Shown here: positions 43,009 to 43,166 of the stretch, in pieces
How positions within the stretch are numbered: the first letter of the stretch is position 1
Layout of the letters: each line of letters opens with the position of its first letter
DNA from: an uncultured Lachnospiraceae bacterium
Lineage (GTDB): Bacteria; Bacillota; Clostridia; Lachnospirales; Lachnospiraceae
NCBI GenBank assembly: GCA_949155905.1
Contig: CASCWU010000021.1
Span: 1-43,166 of the forward strand
Direction: 5' to 3'
Length of the DNA: 43,166 bases
The notes under the pieces: generated by a model
The model's database searches: none
Told to the model about the DNA's origin: nothing
What the model saw: only the letters and a program-made list of their open reading frames with translations
Translations under genes and position numbers: made by a program

Positions 43009-43166
43009 CTAAAGCAGCCTCTCTCCGGCCTGAAGCTTCGCATATTCTCCGGGTGTCATCCCGACCTGCTCCCGAAACGCTCGCATCAGCGGGCGAACCG
43101 TATAGTATCCAACCTCCTCTGCCGCCGCCTTCACAGTACGCCCCTCCTGCAGCAGCTCCTTTGCCC
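43009..43166 (-). CDS. AraC-family DNA-binding domain, 3' end only
   Basis: The last 51 residues of a protein that starts beyond the window. AAEEVGYYTVRPLMRAFREQ and MTPGEYAKLQ are the second helix-turn-helix and end of an AraC/XylS domain. In sugar loci beside LplA-type proteins this is often a YesN-type response regulator. It probably controls the solute-binding and GH20 genes; the sensor part cannot be seen. Confidence 0.85.
   Translation of the reverse strand, partial: AKELLQEGRTVKAAAEEVGYYTVRPLMRAFREQVGMTPGEYAKLQAGERLL

Overview
The window looks like a chromosomal segment of an anaerobic Firmicute, most likely a Clostridia/Lachnospiraceae-type gut bacterium. This is inferred from the pyrK-pyrD (NAD-linked) pyrimidine set, AGGAGG-like ribosome sites, a class A RNase P RNA, an Rpn nuclease, a DUF1292 protein, a BspA-like repeat protein and a LplA-like sugar-binding lipoprotein. 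No species can be named from sequence alone.

Layout. 1-408: 3' part of RNase P RNA and its terminator. 418-2507: a divergent pair, an FMN-binding membrane-anchored protein and the ApbE flavin transferase lipoprotein likely to flavinylate it. 2206-4707: a nuclease-helicase fusion (PD-(D/E)XK plus DinG/XPD-like) that overlaps apbE tail to tail. 5210-5773: an ECF-type sigma factor.

5911-18095 is the accessory core: about ten genes on the minus strand, with short gaps or overlaps between most of them, led by a good promoter at 18226-18254. In transcription order they are: a dynamin-like GTPase with a Gly/Ala-rich membrane segment, a second small GTPase, a membrane-anchored protein with a Tyr/Ser/Asp/His repeat, a third dynamin-like GTPase, a radical SAM/SPASM enzyme, a B12-binding radical SAM enzyme with a C-terminal PqqD-like domain, a protein with a helical TerB-like front and a beta-helix-like body, a YkgJ-type cysteine-cluster protein, and two large glycine-zipper proteins. 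I do not know a described system with this composition. The parts suggest a membrane-acting GTPase machine combined with radical SAM modification of a peptide or protein (inference). Base composition is clearly AT-rich from about 8850 to 18700 and GC-richer on both sides, so the cluster may be partly acquired or composite.

18410-19827: a divergent XRE regulator, a candidate controller of the cluster, and an Rpn family nuclease. 19912-25427: small membrane protein, pyrE, pyrD, pyrK, pyrF, pyrC and trxA, all minus strand; the five pyr genes carry out UMP synthesis from carbamoyl-aspartate to UMP. 25543-32383: a DUF2974 lipase-like protein, a MalY/PatB aminotransferase-fold lyase, tRNA-Gly(GCC), and two tandem S9 peptidases. 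32532-36557: DUF1292 protein, gltX and a UvrD/PcrA-like helicase on the plus strand. 36681-43166: BspA-like leucine-rich repeat protein, a cytosolic GH20-like hexosaminidase, a sugar ABC transporter binding lipoprotein and the 3' end of an AraC-type regulator, which looks like a glycan-use locus cut by the window end.
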